From the NCBI GenBank assembly GCA_025765615.1, contig JAIVFJ010000049.1:1-64000 (forward strand): a stretch of 64,000 nt of DNA. The letters are read 5' to 3'. The notes beneath the pieces are model-generated. The model saw only the letters and a program-made list of their open reading frames with translations. It ran no database searches and was not told where the DNA came from. Of this stretch, positions 1 to 10,661 are shown piece after piece. Positions within the stretch are counted from its first letter, which is position 1. Every line of letters starts with the position of its first letter. This DNA comes from Zopfochytrium polystomum. Its lineage: Eukaryota > Chytridiomycota > Chytridiomycetes > Chytridiales > Chytridiaceae. Made by a program: the position numbers and the translations under genes.

Positions 1-959
1 AGGTCGCCAGCAGGGAACTCGCACGCGGAAACACCTGCAATCGTACACGCACCCCGCTGGGCTGCGTCGGCACGATCACTCGACCAACGGGCTTTATTGC
101 ATCGCACTCGTACTCACACATCTCACTCTCACAGCAATAGGACCGAGGCAGGCACTCGTAGATCGAACTCTCAGGTGTCGCAGGCTGCACCGAGTGCGGC
201 CAACAACACCCTCGCAGGGACGGGAAGGTTGGGGACGATGATGCTGTCGTCGTTGCCACCACCACCACCGTCGTCGCAGCAGGCGAGTACCTGTGATCCT
301 CACTCCAACACAGAGCCGGCAATGTCACACAGTTGCTGGTGGGGCCAGCTGCATTCCCCACCCACGGCCCCTTAAGAGGAGCCCCACGAAGGGACCATGT
401 ACACACCCGGGTGTGTACCATCTCTCACTACCCTCACCTTTGTGAGCCAGATGGATTTGAAGGGACTCTGTATTGGTGCCAATGGACAGAAATCAGATTG
501 AAGAAAAAAGGAAAAAGAGAAATGGCCCAAAAACAGAGAGAGAGAAAATTGACAAGTCAACCCCCCTGACTTGGAGCATCCACCCCAAATGCTCTAAGTC
601 CCCCCCAACCCTATACATGTATGTACAAGTGCCAAAAATAAATAATAAATTAGGCGGGCTTGGGGTACGGCCTGTCAGGCACCCCATCCCTAGGCAGTCG
701 GGCAGTCTCCGTTAGTCACCGAAAAATAAAATATGTTGAGGAAACCCTGGTGCAACAGAAACTGTTAAGACGAAAGTAGTAAAAGCAGACCCAATAATAA
801 AGACGGGTTAGCCGCAAATACACTTTGATAACGCCTTGGAAACTAAAGAACTGGGAGCAATAATAGGGGTCCCGATCCTTGCGGTTTTATGACAGGTACG
901 CTTGTTTTTGCGAATAAAATCCCTAGACTTTATCACTGAGACCTCGGTGTAGTCTCACA
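1..959 (-). repeat. LTR-A, 1.45-kb LTR family, truncated by window start
   Basis: Read on the minus strand, this begins TGTGAGACTACACCGAGG at 959 and runs off the window at position 1. It is the reverse complement of the first ~950 bp of the two full copies at 28959-30413 and 34533-35979, with only scattered differences by eye. The full copies end TAGTCTCACA, so the termini form a perfect 10-bp inverted repeat with TG..CA ends, which is typical of LTRs. The sequence just upstream on the minus strand (960-1000) is not a polypurine tract, so this may be a solo or fragmented copy. Apparent ORFs inside it are shared by all copies and are not genes. Confidence 0.85.
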
Positions 960-3252
960 GGAGCATCAAGGGTTATAGTTAGAGGGGCAAAAGCCAGGTA
1001 AATGAATAAGTTGTAGTGAGTGAGGTTTCAAGAGATAGGAAGTAGCAAGTTGAGGGCAGTGAGAGCGGTGGCCCCATAGGGGCAAAGTCATGAAAGATAG
1101 TGATAAAGAAGAGGGAATTGGGAAGATGACTGGGAGATTTAGTGGTTGAAGAGAAGTAGTAGTTGTGCTGGAGAGGTGAAGGCACTGTTCTTGAAGAGAG
1201 AGTTGAAGAGATAAAGAGTGAGTAATATATGTTGCGATAGTAAACAAAGTAGGCAAAGCCTGAGTCAGAGTTCCCAAAAGGGAAGGTTGGAGAGGCAGCA
1301 TCAAGGTTAATAGTCAAAGGGGCAAAAGCTGGGGGAAAAAAGAGGATAGGGTTGGAACTACAATCTGAAGATGGCCTATTTGCAGGAGCCCTTGTGATTG
1401 TGTCAATGACGAGAGATGAGGTGGGTCAATGAGGAACACTGATGAAGAGGGAAGTTGTGATTATGGAGCAAAGGGGCAACACGAATGGCGGCAGGCCTTC
1501 TGAAGTGGCAAGATGGATGGTGATGGGAGGCTGTGAGGCGGCTGGGAGGGGTGGCATGGTGGCAATAAGGTGGAGATCTGAGGATGACAGTCAGAAGGGC
1601 AAGAGCTGAGGGTAGATCATGTCCTAGATGCAGACAGCAAGGAGGTCGATTGGAAGAAGTTTAACTGAAGCGAGAAGTGGCAGCGGAGGTGTCGATGAGG
1701 CACGAGTGCTCAACAATGAGAAGTCAGATGGAAGCCAGATGGGTGCCGTGCCCAAAGCCGCTGCTGCTGGCGTTGCTGAAACGACTGCCTGTGATGATTG
1801 GCAGTCTAGTACGGCGGGGGTTCGGAGCGGGCAGCGGCTGCAGCTGTGACAGCCGAGGACAAGGAATCGGTGATGGACGCTGCACGGCCGCGGGTCAATG
1901 AGGCGTCAGAGAAGGTTGGGGAGGCTGGGCGGGACAAGCCGTTGGCCAAAGGCCGCTTCGAGACGAGGGGTGGCCGGAGGTCGGTGGCCAAGGAGGAGAA
2001 ATCTAAAGTGGATGAGGCAGAGGAGGAGGAGAAGGCGAGGATCAAGTCGCGGAAGGACGAGCAGGGGCGGGAGAGGATGGCTGCGACAGGGTCTGAGGTG
2101 GAGGTGGTGGGGATGGCTGAGCGAAGAAGGTAAGCTTGCAATGGGATTGCGTTAGTGAGGGCAGCGGTTGCGATCTGGCGACGGTGAGGCGGCGGTGAGC
2201 AGTCAAGTGTGTCAGTTGACAAGGTTTTTTGGGGAGCCTCCTCCCTGCGCACCGCGCAGTCAGGCGGTTCGCCGCGACGGTCCAGCGGCTGTGGCTGCGG
2301 CCCAGCTGGGCTGGTTGTGTTTTTCTTCTGAACTGTAATAGACTATGTCCAGGTATCACGTGCGTTGTGCGTTTGGACGGTCTGTTTCCTAACAATCAAT
2401 CGCAATCTGACTGGCAAGGCGGAAGAGAGTAGTCAGAAACCGGCGATTGCGATACAAGATCGCGATCTGTCGGGGGCGATGGCAGCGCCAACGCAGGAGA
2501 GGATTGCTTAGGGCGGTGGTGCAGGTGGCGGCGAAGGTGATTTGGCAGTAATTCAGCGGCGATCTGGCGGTGGCAAGGCGGCAGTGAAAGGTCTCAAGTG
2601 TCAGTTGATGGCGGCGACAAGCAGTTCTTGAGTGTCAGTTGACAAGGTTTTTTGGTACTTGACAGTTGCTTCGACAGCCACAATTGGTCCAGCATTAGCT
2701 TGCTCAGCAGTTGGTACATAGAGATGGTTTGGTGAGAGTGTTTTGCCAGCCTTCAGCTCTGGTGTTGTGCCCACCATTTCTACAGTGCAGTCAGAAGCAC
2801 CATCCATCCCACTGATCCTTCGGTATGTGTGTGACGTACATATGGTAGGCCTCCTCATTGCAGAAAGGTCTCTCAAGAGGGAAGAGGTCTGTCCACTTAG
2901 GTCCTGAATTCCCTTTTCACCAATAACCTTGATCTGAAGGTTGCTAATAAAGTCATTGAATTCCGTCAGCGTCTTGCCAGTGAGCACACCAACAAACAAG
3001 TTTAGGTTGGACGACATTGCATTGCGTGTAGTGATGATCCTGTTGCAGAAGAAAAACAGTAGCAGGAGAATTTCAGAGGAGTTGCTTGACAGTGCAGCAG
3101 TGACAAATGGTGATTCTAGGAGTTGTTTAATGCTGCACTTGATGGAGAAATGGTCCAGGATAGAAGATGTGTGTTGCACACAATGCTTGTTGCAAGCTGA
3201 TTGATGGATGAAAAATTCTGAAATTGGAATAGCACGTTGGCACTGTTGAAGA
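960..3252. other. Gene-poor accessory DNA with short repeats
   Basis: No convincing gene was found. Segments at 960-1330 recur after LTR-B: the reverse complement of 1264-1300 resembles 30414-30445, sharing CCAACCTTCCCTTTTGGGAA. The phrase CTTTTGCCCCTCTAACTAT recurs with variation on the minus strand. A 24-bp direct repeat, beginning GTGTCAGTTGACAAGG, occurs at 2209-2232 and 2632-2655, with a partial third copy near 2596. A 224-codon minus-strand frame at 2601-3275 starts inside the neighbouring solo LTR and resembles nothing I know. I do not call it a gene. Confidence 0.5.
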
Positions 3253-3987
3253 GCGATATGAGATCTCCTCTTCATCTTCAGGGGCTCATCAAAGGGATAA
3301 AGACAAGTCTTTATGATGGGAAGCTCCTGGTTATTAGCAGAGCCAGTACCCTAGATTCAGCTCAAACTCAACAAAGATGGATGATATGGTTCAATTCTCT
3401 CTTTATTCAAGGACAGCTAGACCAAGTGGGGTTGCTCAACGAAGAGTAGATAGATATAGAACAAAGAGGAGAGAGAGGGAGTATTTATAGGAAAGGGGAG
3501 GAGAAAAAGAAGAAAAGAAGGAAGAAAGAAACAAAAGAGAAAAAGAGAAAAGACTTCACAAAAGGAGAAAATGAAAGAACAATTTGGAAGGATGAATCAC
3601 TCTTTCAGCCACACCCCCCTCCACCCAGTGTCTCTCCTGCCTCCAAATTTGGGGTGAACATAATTTGAGGCTTTGAGGCCACATCAGTGCTGGGACAGCG
3701 GATTGAAAGGTGGGAAAATGAGATACAAAGGAAAATAAGTAAAAATAAGAATGAATAGGACGAATAAGGGGTGTGCCCCCTTGCGCTTAGGCCCATTCAG
3801 CACAAGGAACACAGGATGCTCTTTATAGTGATAAACACTAGAGCCCGTGAGGGGAGTGATGAATGGTAATAAAGATAAGAATAAATAAAGGGGGCCAATA
3901 TAATGACATAGTCACAACTAGGGAAGAGCTTTAAGGGAGACCCCAGCTAAGACCACGGTCAGTGAGATTAGGAATCTCACAGCGATA
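3253..3987 (-). mobile_element. Solo LTR of the AP-endonuclease Ty3 family, with 6-bp TSD
   Basis: The LTR body is 3259-3981 (723 bp). On the minus strand it starts TGTGAGATTCCTAATCTCAC and ends GGAGATCTCA. It is flanked by the direct repeat GCGATA at 3253-3258 and 3982-3987, read as a target-site duplication. It matches the LTR at 54465-55559 over both ends. It lacks about 370 bp of that LTR's interior, which was removed between short AGAGTAG repeats. No internal retroelement sequence is present, so this is a solo LTR left by LTR-LTR recombination. Confidence 0.88.
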
Positions 3988-6640
3988 GTATGCCAAATTT
4001 CAGGCCAAGAATCAAAGTTTTGGTGGTGTTGTCCCTTGGGGAGTGTTGGAGAACAAAATGGAGAGAACTTAGAGCAATTGTGTCCAGCTGGGGTGACTTG
4101 TCACACAAAAAGGACAAAATGGTGGTTGGAGGTAGTGGTAGTCCGACTTTTGGACCCCCTTATTGAAATCTCTTGTAGCTCCTGCTGTAGGCCTTGTAGC
4201 CGGAAGCGCTTATACTCAATCGAAAGAGCGGAAGCAGAGCTATTCACGTATGTAAGGGTGTTACTTCATCGCCTTCCAGTGTTGAGAAGATGTCTCGCAA
4301 AGTTGAGGAAGCGTTTTTCAACTTTGGACGCCAATCAAATTACGCAGGGACAACGTACAGAGCTCTAGAGCTCTGTGATGGCTTGATGGAAAGAGAAAAA
4401 TCAGAGCTTTCAAATGCACTATTGCAAGCCCGGATTGAATGATGGAGTCAGCCAGGAGAGGGTGTCAAAAATTTTGGGCCTCCCAAACGAAATGCTTTCT
4501 AAAGTTGAGCTATGCTGATTCTGTTTGTTGGAGGTGGTAGAGAGTGTTTTTCCAAGCTAGAATCTGCGGTTGATGCAGCCAGATAGCTGGCACGCTGTTG
4601 TGTAAACAGTCTACTCTGAGTGAGTGAGTGGAAGGAGTTAATGAAGTGGAGATGTGTGTTTGTGGGTGGGTGGTCCTTCTCCGCAACTTGTCGAGAAAGA
4701 GAAAAAACTCTGTTATGAACTATTCATACATGATGGTGATATAACACTATAACTGTTGCTAGGCAAGTGTGACTGGCACAGGGTAAAAACCTCTCCAATA
4801 TCAACTGCTTGAGCAGAGGAGGAGGAAAACTGTTAACACCAGGTTTCTGACAGGGATTCTCTTGCATGCGGGAGTTTGGACACTGTGGAAGAATTCTTAT
4901 CTCATGCCCAATCACTGCTGCCTTGTCAACCTCTGGAAATTCTGAGCAGTTGCGTTGGAAATCATGTCCCAAATCGAGAATACAACGTCAATCACCAAGC
5001 ACTGGTCAGCCTGGACAGGAGTCGCTGGGTCAGAGCGTCGACCTCGGATCAACAACTGGATCGTCATTTGGAATATCATCTGGACCATCATCGGCAGAAG
5101 CAGCAGCAGCAAGTACAGATGGCAGTACCGCTGGGACAACAGGCTGTGCAGATTCCAAAAGCATGCTCCAACCTTCTGACCTTGGAAAGAGTTTCTTGAG
5201 TTGAGGAAAGACTGGGTCGGTCCTTATCAAGGAAATTCAACTTACCGTTACTGGTGCCTTTACTCAAACCTTTCATGTTGCAAAGAGAACACAGTTTTCC
5301 ATGCTTCCACTTTCAGCAGGAAAGGCGTTGAGCTGGGGTGAAGCTTTCCTCTTTGTTAAGGATGGACAAATTCAGCTCAGAGTTCCGCAAAAGTGGGAGT
5401 CAGTTCCTGCAAGTAAACGATCCTGACTACGATCCTCAACAACCTTCAGCCAGTTCACCATGTGCTGATGGCGTATCACTACATATCCTGATGACAACAT
5501 AGCCCAAAACTCAACTGAAGCTGTTGCACGCAGAGATACATTCCTCTTCCATCCACACAAGGACGCTCCAAACCTTGCCAGGTTGAAGCAACACATCTAC
5601 GGGAAACAGCAGATCCTCTCACATGTCCAAGTGTTTCAAGGTCGGTCTACTGGAATATCAAGTGAGACAGGCACTCCAACTAGCGTCTCATGCGGCCCTG
5701 GTGGATCTGTTTTCCTTGTGTGCCATGGAACAATTGATTCTATCCACAATATTGGTCAAAGAACTTGCTGTCTTGTCTGACATTATAAAAGGAAAATTGC
5801 AAAACTCGAGCTGGAAATTTCAAAAAGCTGTCTGTGGAGATAATACTGCTTGAGTCAGGAGGGTGGTTGGACACTGAATCACGAGCCTGCAAGGTCTGCA
5901 TCGCCTGAGTCAAGTGATTCAAAGTGCGCAGAATTATTTTGTAAGTTTCAGCATATCTTTGAAAATGAGTCACAACCAGATTTGGGACCTTTATCTCCAG
6001 ATATCAACGTGGTCCATTGCGAAGTGTCCAAAAAGCTGGGCGGCTTTGAGCAAAAGCACCAAGGGGACCTCTGCAAGGTGCGGAGAGGGAGAAACTCAAG
6101 CCCCAGCATCGAATTAAGAGGAGGGTGAATGGGCTTCACAAAACAGCTACTATTTGCTTCCTGTTGTGCTTCCAGCTGGTATTGCTCCCAAAGTTTGCTC
6201 TCAGCACCATGACTCAGCAGAGGGCAAAGGGTGGCGTGGCCTCCTCTGTCAAGCAGAACGTGCCGTCTTTGAGACATGGCGCCTTTTTCACGTCTCTGGA
6301 AAAAGCCTTCCAAGAAAAAAAAAGATGAGAACATTGACCCACCCTCTCGTGCGCTCTCTATTTACCATTGATCTCTTCTGCTTAGCACCCCAAAGCTGGC
6401 ATTTGATCTGTATGGATCACTTTGAGCACGCCTAGCTGCTTGTAAGTACTAAATCCTACATGTTGATTCTTCAGTTTGCTGACTGTTTCCCTTTCCGTCA
6501 AAAACAACAATTTTTGCCTCTCTGTTTTACTCTCATTACTCACAGTACTTATATATCATTGGCTTCTGTTCCAACCCGCTTTACACCCCCTACACCCCCG
6601 CTTGCAGCGCGCGGGCGTGTGCAAGAGCAGAATACAGAAC
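3988..6640. other. Intergenic DNA, no gene recognised
   Basis: I read all frames and found only short or low-complexity ORFs. A 94-bp dispersed repeat lies at 4754-4847 (separate entry). Short minus-strand frames at 4724-4972, 5372-5596 and 5948-6334 have no recognisable motifs and may be decayed transposon sequence. The last ~200 bp before 6640 would hold the 3' end and terminator of PSF1, which is transcribed leftward. Confidence 0.5.
4754..4847 (+). repeat. Dispersed 94-bp repeat, copy 1
   Basis: The stretch from GCTAGGCAAGTGTGACTGGC to AACTGTTAACACCAGGTTTC recurs at 18811-18907 in the same orientation with about 6 mismatches. The two copies are 14 kb apart and flank the first host gene block. 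No ORF or terminal repeat is evident. It may be part of an unrecognised short interspersed element. Confidence 0.75.
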
Positions 6641-6641
6641 G

Positions 6642-7406
6642 TCACAGCTGCTTGAGATACCCGCGGGTGATGAACTGCTCTACGTCGGACCGCCGAACGG
6701 TATGCTGGCTCCCCTTTGCAAGGCGGACAACAGCGCCGCTACCCATGACGACGTCGCCGAGGTCCTTCATCACGCGCACATCGACGAAAATGTCCTTTGG
6801 GGGTACCAGCGGGCCGCCCAAGTCCACGTCGAGGTAGCGGCCTTTGAGTTTTTCCACCAGCCCGCGGTACGAGTTCAAAAACTCGTGTTCCGACGGAGAC
6901 AGGTTGCGGCCGACGTCGGGCGGCAGCATGCCGGCGTCGAGGGCGCGGCTGCTGATGCTACTGTTGCTGCTGCTGCTGCTGCCACCGCCGACGACAGTCG
7001 TGGCTGTTGTAGTCGAAGCGGCGGCGGTGGCGAGCAAGCGGGATGCAGAGGCGGACGCCGAGTGTGCTGTGGCGCCGCCGCCGAGCTCCCACGCAGCGTC
7101 GCGGATGCGGTCCAGCCTCTCACGGTGGTACGCCAGCAGGCATCGCTTGTTCCTCTGGATGGCCATCCTGTGCATCTCCCACGCGGCGTTGGTCGCGGCC
7201 AGCACGGCCTCCGTTTGGGATTCGTCGGCTTCGGCGTCCTGAAGAGAGTCGTCCGCCATCGCGCGGATGCGCGGCAGGTCTCCGTGCAGGTAGCGCGTCT
7301 CGGCGACAACGTCGCGCACGCTCTGGTCGCGGTACGGCGGGATCACGTCGTGCTGCCGCTTCAGCTCGCGGATCAGCTTGATCGCTTCGTCGCCGTAGCT
7401 GCCCAT
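6642..7406 (-). CDS. PSF1: DNA replication complex GINS subunit PSF1
   Basis: This single-exon gene encodes 254 aa. GINS (Sld5-Psf1-Psf2-Psf3) joins Cdc45 and MCM2-7 to form the replicative helicase in the nucleus. The start is the ATG at 7404-7406 giving MGSYGDEAIKLIRELKR, the usual Psf1 N-terminus. Later Psf1 blocks include RNKRCLLAYHRERLDRIRD in the helical A-domain, LSPSEHEFLNSYRGLVEKL, the B-domain VRVMKDLGDVV, and the C-terminal signature KGSQHTVRRSDVEQFI. The protein is longer than the usual ~200 aa because a Ser/Ala/Thr-rich insert of about 45 residues separates the A-domain helices from the linker to the B-domain. The open frame continues upstream of the chosen ATG but has no Psf1 character there. 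Confidence 0.95.
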   Translation of the reverse strand: MGSYGDEAIKLIRELKRQHDVIPPYRDQSVRDVVAETRYLHGDLPRIRAMADDSLQDAEADESQTEAVLAATNAAWEMHRMAIQRNKRCLLAYHRERLDRIRDAAWELGGGATAHSASASASRLLATAAASTTTATTVVGGGSSSSSNSSISSRALDAGMLPPDVGRNLSPSEHEFLNSYRGLVEKLKGRYLDVDLGGPLVPPKDIFVDVRVMKDLGDVVMGSGAVVRLAKGSQHTVRRSDVEQFITRGYLKQL

Positions 7407-7710
7407 GCGAACGGAAGGGAATGAGCGGAGTTGGTTTGTTTTACAGTTGTGTGGGGAAACTTGAAAGAGGTTGAAGCGGGCTTGTAAGGAGTGGAGGATG
7501 GAGGACTGTTGCAGAGGCCAGAGGTGTGGCCCGAGTTGGCGCGGCGCAAGTGCAGACCCGTTCTCGGTTGTGAGACGTCGTCCTCGTCGTCGTCGTCGTG
7601 GTCTGGTCCGCTGGTCGGGTCGGTCCTTCTGTGACTTGTCAAGGAGGCAATCGGACAAGGGACGGACACCTGGCGGTCTTTGAATTTACCGGCTTCAGCA
7701 GAGAAAGGTT
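7407..7710. promoter_or_regulatory. Divergent promoter region PSF1 / GST
   Basis: This 304-bp gap separates the PSF1 start (-) from the GST start (+), so it must serve both promoters. It holds runs of CGTCGT around 7575-7600 and no obvious TATA box. No specific operator can be supported from the sequence. Confidence 0.55.
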
Positions 7711-8753
7711 ATGCAGCAAGACCCGCCCAACGAGCTGCGGCAGCCGCAACAGGATCGCCAGCAAGATCCGCAGCTGCTGGATCAGCAGCAGCAGGAGACG
7801 GAGCCACCGGTCCTGCCAGAGGGCGGCAGCGGCACACAAGACAATGGCGATGCGCTCCAGCCGCCCATCGAAGAGCCGGAGGACATCAACACTGGGCTTC
7901 ACCTCGTTTGGGGATCGGGGTCTGGGCCGTCCCGAAAGGTCATGATGGCCCTCTACGAGAAAGGCTTTCCGTTCCAGGGCCAACTTGTATCGTTCGACAA
8001 CAAGGACACCCAGCGGGCGGAGTGGATCTCCCGTCTAAACCCGAGGTAATAAAACGGGGCAAGTGTTCGTGGGAATGGAAGAGCGGGTTTCATATTCATA
8101 TGCTGCCTGCGACAGAGGGGTAGCAAGCACCACTTGCTCTTACAATTTCAACGGAAACCCTCTGACCTACCAGAAAGCAAGTGCCATTCCTCGTGGACAA
8201 TGGACTGGTCGTGACCCAATCTCACGCGATTCTTCTATACCTCGAGGATGTGCACAAAGAAGCGCAGCCTTTGCTCCCGTCTGTCGACAATATGGAGTTG
8301 CGGACCAAAGTTCTCGCACGAATGTTTGAAGCTGATGACGTTATTGTTCGACGGATGCAGGAAGTATTGGCAAAGGCCTCAGCAAAGGGCTCCTCAGCCG
8401 CCGCTCAACTCGAAGGAGCGCTGGCCGACTTCTTTGCGGAACTTGACATTTGGGAGGATCACCTGGCGAAGAATGCCTCCGCTTACGTAGGTGGATGGTT
8501 AGTGGGATCCCAAATCACTCTAGCAGGTGAGGCTTGGAGAACACCTACCTTGGTTCGCCTCCTTATCCCTTGTAAAGACATTGCTCTATTCCCGCTTGTG
8601 TCGACTTGCGTCGAGCGCTTTGCGTTAGACCTCACGAAGAAGCACGCCCGACTGCACGCCTGGCATTCCCAAGTGAGCGTGCGCCCCTCTGCTCGTAACA
8701 GTCGACCTCCGCATTGGGACGAGAAGGAGCCGAAAGTGGTTCCATTTAGGTGA
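7711..8753 (+). CDS. Glutathione S-transferase family protein (3 exons)
   Basis: Exons are 7711-8045, 8174-8526 and 8578-8753, totalling 864 nt (287 aa). The first junction rebuilds NPRKQVPFLVDNGLVVTQS, the thioredoxin-fold segment with the cis-Pro and TxS glutathione-binding loop. The second junction turns LAG into LADIALFPLVS, the GST N-capping and hydrophobic staple region. Intron 2 is 51 nt and could be retained in frame without a stop, but splicing restores the family motif. The C-terminus LHAWHSQVSVRPS and PPHW is typical. An N-terminal Gln/Pro-rich extension of ~65 residues precedes the GST fold. Its role is probably cytosolic glutathione conjugation or peroxide detoxification. The exact class is not clear. 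Confidence 0.88.
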
Positions 8754-9040
8754 GAGGGGTGAAAGGGCGGTGAAAATTTACTGGCACACCACCAATAATA
8801 ATAATTCGTTCGTTGCCGCTAGGTCCAAACAGTAGGTGGGCGCACCTGCGCGTTTGACTGCGGCTTCATCTTCTTCTTTCCTTTCCGACTCTATCTGTGA
8901 AGTTATTTCCCGTGCGGGACATGAAAACAAGCAGAACCACTGTACGCTGCTGCACAACACAAGCCCCGCCCCACCCCACATATATTTTTATCATGGGTAT
9001 CACAAAAGAAAAATGAAGAAAACCAAGAAGAGAGTTAAAA

Positions 9041-10104
9041 ATGGGGGGAAACGCCGAAAAAGCGGCGTGCCAAATCGCAGCTTTTGTCGAAGGGAACCCA
9101 TCGACAACCGCCGCCGCGTCCCTCCAACCCTACAGCGCAAAAGCGGTCAGCATGGTCGGAAACCCGCTCCAGCCTTGGCCGAAATTTTGAGCTTGTGGCG
9201 ATGGGCGATGGACCAATCTGCCGCGGTCCTCCTTTGACAACGTCGACCTAGAGGAGCTTATCCTCAAACATGGTATGTTGCTGAAATAGGTCGCTGCTTC
9301 GAAAAATTGATCGCCTCACTGCGGAATAATACGCAGAATTACCCAGTGACTTCCTCGAAGAACTCCACTCTATCGAGATTCGCATTGCGGGCTCTCGTCA
9401 CAAGTTGACAATAGAAAGTTCCAACCCTCTCCTCCACTCTCATATGGAGATGGCGAACGACACTTTCAAGGTGCGTGACTTGCCGTCCTCCTCCAAACCT
9501 TCAGGCTCTGATACATTTACAATAGCAAGCTCGAAAGCGTTGCCGGCAAGAGCTGCTGGAAGAAGTGTACAGCCAGCGCATTCGCCTCTCTTGTGAGATG
9601 GGAAATTGCCCTCATAGCCGGCGAAATGTAAGTCACAGCCTTCCGCGCTAGGGGATCGAAGACAAAAACAAAGGCGCTCGGAAGAAATCCAAGGCTGGCA
9701 ACCAAGGAGCAGCTTCTGTTGCACGACGCGTATGTCCGTGAAAAGTTTTTCCCGCTCCTCGTCTGTTCTCGTTTTGACCGGGTTGTTGTGTCGTCCAAAA
9801 TACAGGCGAAGACGAACCGCAGCGCCAGTTGTTCCGGTTCAACCTCTTCCCGGCCCGCCGATGCTTACGCTACCGGCTCCGCTGCTCCAAGCGCGGAGGC
9901 CATGGACTTGAATTAATACGTTCAACTCAGCACGGTCAGCCGACAAGGGAATCTGCGTTCATAACGGCGACACGACCACTCGACCGGGCGATTCATGTTT
10001 TTCAGTTTCGCAATATGATTTGTCGTCGTTGCAAGCCCCCGTCCTCTCCTCCCACTTTCTCGAACCTCGTCCTGAAGAAAGCTTTGTACCGGTACCGTCT
10101 GTGA
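9041..10104 (+). CDS. Probable multi-exon gene, product not recognised
   Basis: Several exon-like segments join by good splice sites. FDNVDLEELILKH near 9230-9270 joins ELPSDFLEELHSIEIRIAG after an intron beginning GTATGT and ending CGCAG. NDTFK then joins QARKRCRQELLEEVYSQRI after an intron from GTGCGT to CAATAG (9472-9530). A later pair at about 9720-9810 joins RLATKEQLLLHDA to GEDEPQRQLFRFNLF. The segments look acidic and coiled-coil-forming, then basic. The 5' part has an in-frame TGA near 9187, so the first exons and true start are unresolved. I do not recognise the family. Coordinates are approximate. Confidence 0.4.
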
Positions 10105-10661
10105 GAAAAGTTGCATCCTTATTATAAGCTTCGGTCGACCCCATTCCTGCCCTTTTTGCTCCGTGGTTTTCTTTCCGATTCGATTATTTGACGTTTGTCA
10201 CTTTCCTTCGCTTGAGTACGTCTATCAAACGAGAAGTCTTCGTACTCTCTCCCGACATTTACAAACCAACTTGGCAGACAGAAACCCATCAAAGGCGGGG
10301 CTCGTGAGCTCTGCCTTGACATTAATCTAATGCTGATTCGCACCCAGTCTTCCACAACAACCAGCAGCACCACCACTTTCAGTGAGAAGGTGAAGAAGAA
10401 GGTGCATTCTTAGAAGCATAAGATCTGTGGGCAGATTCGGCATGAGTGGCAGTGATTTTAGTGAAGGTGAATAACCTGGAACAAACAAGTAGGCTTGTCC
10501 TAGAGCCCGCCAAACTTGAAACAGCACCTCAAGGTGTGCAAACCCAATTCGTTCAAGCAACAAGTACCCGTTTGATTTCGACAAAGGAAGAAGTATGAAA
10601 AGATGGGAAAACGAAAAGAAAAAAAAAAAAAAAAGGAAGCATAATCGGGCCACTTAATTAA
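10105..10661. other. Intergenic, 3' flank of the MBOAT gene
   Basis: No gene was found. A 17-A run at about 10619-10635 precedes the leftward gene's stop at 10662. On the minus strand it is a T-run just downstream of that stop. Confidence 0.5.

Noticed and set aside
97..569. Overlapping ORFs in the first 600 bp as genes
   Set aside because: The same frames recur in all copies of the 1.45-kb LTR. They are repeat content.
2601..3275. 224-codon minus-strand ORF as a gene
   Set aside because: It starts inside a solo LTR, has no recognisable domain and no splice or family support.
6702..7424. 240-codon plus-strand ORF opposite PSF1
   Set aside because: Antisense shadow of a strongly conserved gene in GC-rich DNA. 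No domain.
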